From Pseudomonadota bacterium (GTDB lineage Bacteria > Myxococcota_A > Polyangia > Polyangiales > Sandaracinaceae): 9,167 nucleotides of DNA. Of this stretch, positions 6,137 through 9,167 are shown in pieces. The stretch spans positions 1-9,167 of the forward strand of contig JAEZBP010000967.1 of NCBI GenBank assembly GCA_023427125.1, given 5' to 3'. The notes below the pieces were generated by a model. It was not told where the DNA came from. It saw nothing but the letters and a program-made list of their open reading frames with translations, and ran no database searches. Made by a program: the position numbers and the translations under genes. Within the stretch, counting starts at the first letter, position 1. Each line of letters begins with the position of its first letter.

Positions 6137-7273
6137 TTACTCGCAGGCCTGCGGGTCCATCGACGCGACCCAGCGCCGGATGAGCGCGGCGCCCTCGTCG
6201 TGCCGCACGGAGCGCCCGAGCAGCGGCATCATCGCGCCGACCTCGGTCGTCTCCACTCGGAAGACGAGGATCGACGCGTCGGGAGAGCCGGGGACGATGT
6301 CGTAGGTCCGCCCGCCGGTGCCCGCGCCGGCCGAGCCGGGCCGCTTGCAGATGCCGAGGCGGAAGGGGTCGTCGTTGTCGTGGTGGAGGAAGAGCTGCGA
6401 CGTCACGCCCTGGGTGCCGCGTGGGTCGTGGCAGTGTGCGCAGTTGATGTCGAGGTAGTCGCGCGCCGCGCGCTCGACGTCTTCGGCGGGGATCCCCATC
6501 GCGCCGGCCTCGACGACCGCTTGGAAGTCGTAGGCTGCGGGGACTTGGTCCTGCGCAGGGAGCCCCTCCAGCATCCCGAGGTCCGCGAGGTGCTGGAGCT
6601 GGTTGGCGGAGCCGCCGTCGTACGCGTAGTCGCGGTTGAGGTGCCGGGCCGCGGGCCCGATCGGGATCAGCGCAGGCCTCCCTCCCTCGCCCACGAGCCG
6701 CTCGTGACAGCTGCGGCACTGGTTGCGCTGGGGGATGAGATAGTTGGCCGTGCGGCTCTCCCCAACGGGGTCGATGAAGGTGATCGCGCGGGTCTCGCCG
6801 CCGGGCTGGAGGAAGGCCTCGGTCCCTTCCTCGTTCCAGATGTACGGCCACGCGTCCCAGCCGCTCTCGGTGTGACGGAGCACGCGGGTCTCGATCAAAC
6901 GAACGTTCTCGGTCGGCTCGCGGAGGTCGTCCGCGAAGTAGAACGTCTTCACGATCACGGTGCCGACCGGGAAGTCCAGAGGACCGTCGGCGGCGTAGGC
7001 GATGGTCTGCCCTTCAGGCACGTAGATCGCCCGCGCCTTCAGCGAGAAGTCGCTGAAGAGCGGCGTGTTGAGGTCGTAGGGGACGACCCGCTCGTTGTAA
7101 CGGATCGACTCCGCGCTCGTGTCCCACTCGAGGAGCCGCATGTGGGACAGCCGGTCCGGAGGAGGCTCGTCGAGGTTCACGAGCACCGGGCCGTCGGCGA
7201 TGCTCATCGGCCCGTCCCCGCCGCAACCGGCGAGGGAGGCCGCGGTCAGCACGAGGATCAGCCGGCGCCTCAC
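6137..7273 (-). CDS. Diheme c-type cytochrome lipoprotein, HNE_0200/SO2930 family
   Basis: 378-residue exported electron-transfer protein of unknown physiological role. The GTG start (7271-7273) overlaps the upstream beta-helix gene's TGA by 4 bp (GTGA), so translation is probably coupled. The N-terminus MRRRLILVLTAASLAGC is a classic lipoprotein signal (LAGC, Cys17, Gly at +2). Two covalent heme sites are present: CRSCH (186-190) and CAHCH (278-282). Met348 or Met349 in VGAMMPLLGR is the likely axial ligand of one heme, and the C-terminal LIRRWVASM block is typical of small cytochrome c folds. Residues ~25-180 carry no heme motif and form a family-specific domain (PYDLNTPLFSD, residues 65-75). 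The overall pattern matches my memory of TIGR03806, a family repeatedly found next to TIGR03805 beta-helix proteins, as here. No partner oxidase or reductase is visible in the window. Confidence 0.88.
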   Translation of the reverse strand: MRRRLILVLTAASLAGCGGDGPMSIADGPVLVNLDEPPPDRLSHMRLLEWDTSAESIRYNERVVPYDLNTPLFSDFSLKARAIYVPEGQTIAYAADGPLDFPVGTVIVKTFYFADDLREPTENVRLIETRVLRHTESGWDAWPYIWNEEGTEAFLQPGGETRAITFIDPVGESRTANYLIPQRNQCRSCHERLVGEGGRPALIPIGPAARHLNRDYAYDGGSANQLQHLADLGMLEGLPAQDQVPAAYDFQAVVEAGAMGIPAEDVERAARDYLDINCAHCHDPRGTQGVTSQLFLHHDNDDPFRLGICKRPGSAGAGTGGRTYDIVPGSPDASILVFRVETTEVGAMMPLLGRSVRHDEGAALIRRWVASMDPQACE

Positions 7274-8625
7274 GGCAGGACGACCTCTTCCACCGGGCCG
7301 CCCTCGAGCTCGGTGCAGTCGAAGGGCGCGAAGGGGGCATCCTCGATGACGAGGTGCGGCGAGCCGGCGCTCATGAGCTGGGCCGTCACATTCATCGACC
7401 CGAAGCCCGTGCCGTTGGTGTTTCCGCCGGCACAGATGCGGTTGTCGTTCGAGTTGTTCGCCGCCACCTCGGGGTCGAACATGGACTCGCCGATCGTGTC
7501 GTAGATGATCGACGGCGTGCCACCCACCGGGAAGTAGAGGATCTGAACGAGGGCACCGAAATCCATGTCGGTGTCCGCGCTCATGCCCGAGCCGGAGTGT
7601 GAGTTGTTCGCGATCAGGATGTTCTCGGACCGGTAGTTCGTGGTGGTGTTGGGCGTCTCCCCCGGGAGCAGCCCGAGGTCGTCCACGTCGCCGATCAAGG
7701 CGTCGTTCGCGATCTCCCAGACGGTCGGGTCCGAGTCGACGACGAGGCCGCTCAGGATCGCGATGTCCCCCGTCCCGTTGTTCATGTACGTGTTGCCGGT
7801 GATCTCGACGCGGCGCGAAGCCATCGCGAAGGTCCCCGTCCCCGCCGGGATGATCGCCACGGTGCCCCCGGGCGCGAAGTTCGGGTGGTTGTTGTTGATG
7901 ATCCGGTTGTCGCGGAGGCGGACGTCGCGCCCGACTACGGGGTTTCCGGGGAGGTCGAAGACCACGATCCCCGCGGTGTTGTTCTCGGCGAGGTTCCCGT
8001 AGACGTCGGCGTACTGGGTGTTCTCGATCTCGAGCCCCGCCACGTTCCCCTGCACCACGTTGTTCCGGACGATCACGTTCTGGCACTGGCCGACGTAGAG
8101 CCCGGCGTCCGACGAGCGCTCGGCGATCGAGTCCTCCACCAAGACGTTCCTCGAGCGGACGGGGTAGATCCCGTAAGCGCCGTTGGTCGAGGCGCCCTCG
8201 TTGGTCCAGGTCGCCTTGATCCGCCGGAAGGTGACGCCGACGCTGTTCTCGACGCGGATTCCGTCCTTGGGCGCGTCGAGCACCGTCAGGTCCTGCACGA
8301 GGAAGTCGTCCCCGACCACGTCGACGCCGTTGATCTGCGTGGTGCTCGTGCCGAACGACAGGATCGTCTCGTCGATGCCCTGCCCGACGAAGTTGATCTG
8401 GTTGGCGCGGATCGTGACCTGATTGTCGAGCTCGTACGTGCCGGCTCCGAGCAGGACGGTGGTGTCGTCCTGGAGCGCGTTCACCGCATCCTGGAGCGCG
8501 GCGCTGTCGCCGCCCGGGATCTGGACGCAGGTCGCCGAGTCGAAGTCCCCGCAGGTGACGTTCGGGTAGTCGGTGTCGCACCCGCTCGCCAGGAGCACCG
8601 CAAGCATGGTCAGAGTCGTCCGCAT
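7270..8625 (-). CDS. Parallel beta-helix repeat lipoprotein (TIGR03805-like), partner of the diheme cytochrome
   Basis: 451-residue exported protein of unknown function. The ATG at 8623-8625 is chosen because AAGGA (8634-8638, minus strand) sits 8 nt upstream and the signal MRTTLTMLAVLLASGC follows directly; an ATG 9 nt further upstream overlaps that ribosome site. Cys16 is the predicted lipidated residue, with Asp17 at +2. Residues ~40-95 fit the start of a beta-helix (AALQDAVNALQ, then GAGTYELDNQVTIRANQINFVGQG). Stacked turns with Asn ladders run through ~100-290, including NGAYGIYPV (148-156), SDAGLYVGQ (172-180), VAGLEIENTQYADVYGN (195-211) and TAGIVVFDLPGNP (217-229). Residues ~290-451 have no assigned fold; Cys398 and Cys437 could pair. 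The fold is shared with pectate-lyase-like carbohydrate-binding proteins, but I see no lyase active site. It is coupled to the cytochrome gene by a 4-bp overlap. Confidence 0.88.
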   Translation of the reverse strand: MRTTLTMLAVLLASGCDTDYPNVTCGDFDSATCVQIPGGDSAALQDAVNALQDDTTVLLGAGTYELDNQVTIRANQINFVGQGIDETILSFGTSTTQINGVDVVGDDFLVQDLTVLDAPKDGIRVENSVGVTFRRIKATWTNEGASTNGAYGIYPVRSRNVLVEDSIAERSSDAGLYVGQCQNVIVRNNVVQGNVAGLEIENTQYADVYGNLAENNTAGIVVFDLPGNPVVGRDVRLRDNRIINNNHPNFAPGGTVAIIPAGTGTFAMASRRVEITGNTYMNNGTGDIAILSGLVVDSDPTVWEIANDALIGDVDDLGLLPGETPNTTTNYRSENILIANNSHSGSGMSADTDMDFGALVQILYFPVGGTPSIIYDTIGESMFDPEVAANNSNDNRICAGGNTNGTGFGSMNVTAQLMSAGSPHLVIEDAPFAPFDCTELEGGPVEEVVLP

Positions 8626-8739
8626 CGATTCCATCCTTCGTCGCGCGCCGGTGGAGGACCCGGGCCCGGGGGAGGTTACACCGAAGAGGCTCGGCTCCGC
8701 ACACCGGCGCATCGTCGAGGGGAGCGGCGCGCGAGGCAG
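8626..8739 (-). promoter_or_regulatory. Leader/promoter region of the beta-helix-cytochrome operon with CCCGGGCCCGGG palindrome
   Basis: 114 bp between the J-domain gene stop and the beta-helix start. It contains the Shine-Dalgarno AAGGA (8634-8638) and a 12-bp perfect palindrome CCCGGGCCCGGG (8659-8670). On the minus strand TGTAAC just upstream of the palindrome resembles a -10 box but lacks a good -35, so the promoter is tentative. The palindrome would then lie in the transcribed leader, as a possible operator half or small hairpin. Transcription from the J-domain gene could also read through, since no terminator is evident. Confidence 0.35.
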
Positions 8740-9167
8740 CTAGCGGCCACGGCGGAGGCGGGTCTCGATCTGCGTGAGGCGCGCCTTCATCAGGGGGTTC
8801 TCCGGCTCGTGCTCGAGGGCGGTCTTGATCGCCTTCCACGCGTCGCGCCAGCGCCCCTCGCGCGCCGCCTCGGCGGCCCGGGTGTAGAACGCGAGCGCCT
8901 GCGGCGAGCGGATGGGCTGGGTGGGCTCCTCCTCCTTTGCTCTCGCGCGCGCCTCGGCGCGCTCGCGATCCTCGGCGCAGAGGCGCAGCGTGCCGGAGCG
9001 CAGCGCCACGTCGTAGGCGCCGCGGGAGACCGGGTCCGTGAGGACCTGGATCGCCTCGCTGCCTCGCCGGTAGATCCGGCTCGCGCGCTCTCGCTTCTCC
9101 GGCGGCGCGCCGGCGAAGCGATCCGGATGGTACTTGCGCGCGAACCGGCGGAACGCCGCCTTGATCG
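8740..9167 (-). CDS. J-domain (DnaJ-like) protein with TPR-like tail, N-terminus cut by window
   Basis: The C-terminal 141 residues of a J-domain co-chaperone-like protein; the frame runs open off the right edge. GTG 9009 is only an internal Val, because the J domain lies upstream of it. Visible are the end of helix II (FRRFARKYHPD, with HPD at 9121-9129), the loop, and helix III with its usual end (SEAIQVLTDPVSRGAYD). HPD is the signature needed to stimulate the ATPase of DnaK/Hsp70. After a charged linker (ERAEARARAKEEE) comes QALAFYTRAAEAAREGRWRDAWKAIKTALEHEPENP (too long to be one motif, split here as residues ~88-123), which reads as one TPR-like helical hairpin. No zinc-finger or DnaJ C-terminal domain follows, so it is not canonical DnaJ but a class C type. 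It shares strand with the beta-helix and cytochrome genes 114 bp downstream; a functional link is not shown. Confidence 0.82.
   Translation of the reverse strand, partial: IKAAFRRFARKYHPDRFAGAPPEKRERASRIYRRGSEAIQVLTDPVSRGAYDVALRSGTLRLCAEDRERAEARARAKEEEPTQPIRSPQALAFYTRAAEAAREGRWRDAWKAIKTALEHEPENPLMKARLTQIETRLRRGR

Noticed and set aside
7270..8625. Lower G+C of the beta-helix gene as a sign of recent transfer
   Set aside because: The drop is explained by Asn-, Asp- and Ile-rich beta-helix composition, and third positions remain GC-rich.
7274..8839. Upstream extension of the cytochrome reading frame through the beta-helix gene
   Set aside because: A lipoprotein signal begins exactly at GTG 7271-7273, and the upstream residues are an Arg/Pro-rich shadow of the beta-helix gene.

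Overview
The window looks like a chromosomal segment of a high-GC deltaproteobacterial-type (myxobacterial) genome. The basis is G+C of roughly 70% by eye, strong GC bias at third codon positions, several lipoprotein-type signals (one Tat-type), small lineage-specific exported proteins, and a J-domain/TPR-like protein. The taxonomy is inference; no 16S or other decisive marker is present.

Layout, left to right. (1) Plus strand 1-2880: a tightly packed three-gene run. It holds the C-terminal part of a flavin-dependent halogenase-like oxidoreductase (cut by the left edge), a Tat-type putative lipoprotein with a C-terminal membrane helix (TGATG junction), and a second putative membrane lipoprotein that overlaps it slightly. 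(2) Minus strand 2886-4142: glyA, serine hydroxymethyltransferase, convergent with the first run with only 5 bp between stop codons. (3) A 190-bp divergent intergenic region (4143-4332), then trpE on the plus strand (4333-5844), apparently monocistronic here and without trpG. (4) A canonical sigma70-type promoter, a small leader hairpin, tRNA-Asp(GUC) at 5936-6009 and a long hairpin terminator. (5) An 18-bp tandem repeat, then a minus-strand block from the right edge back to 6137: a J-domain/TPR-like protein (cut by the right edge), a lipoprotein with a parallel beta-helix, and a diheme c-type cytochrome lipoprotein translationally coupled to it.

The most interesting item is the beta-helix/diheme cytochrome pair at 6137-8625. 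As I recall, these match two uncharacterised families that recur as neighbours (TIGR03805 beta-helix protein with TIGR03806/HNE_0200, also called SO2930-family diheme cytochrome). Both are exported, and the function of the pair is not established. Here the genes share a 4-bp start/stop overlap and both carry lipoprotein signals, which argues for a joint role at the cell envelope. The halogenase-like run at the left edge is the second point of interest. glyA, trpE and tRNA-Asp are ordinary housekeeping genes.
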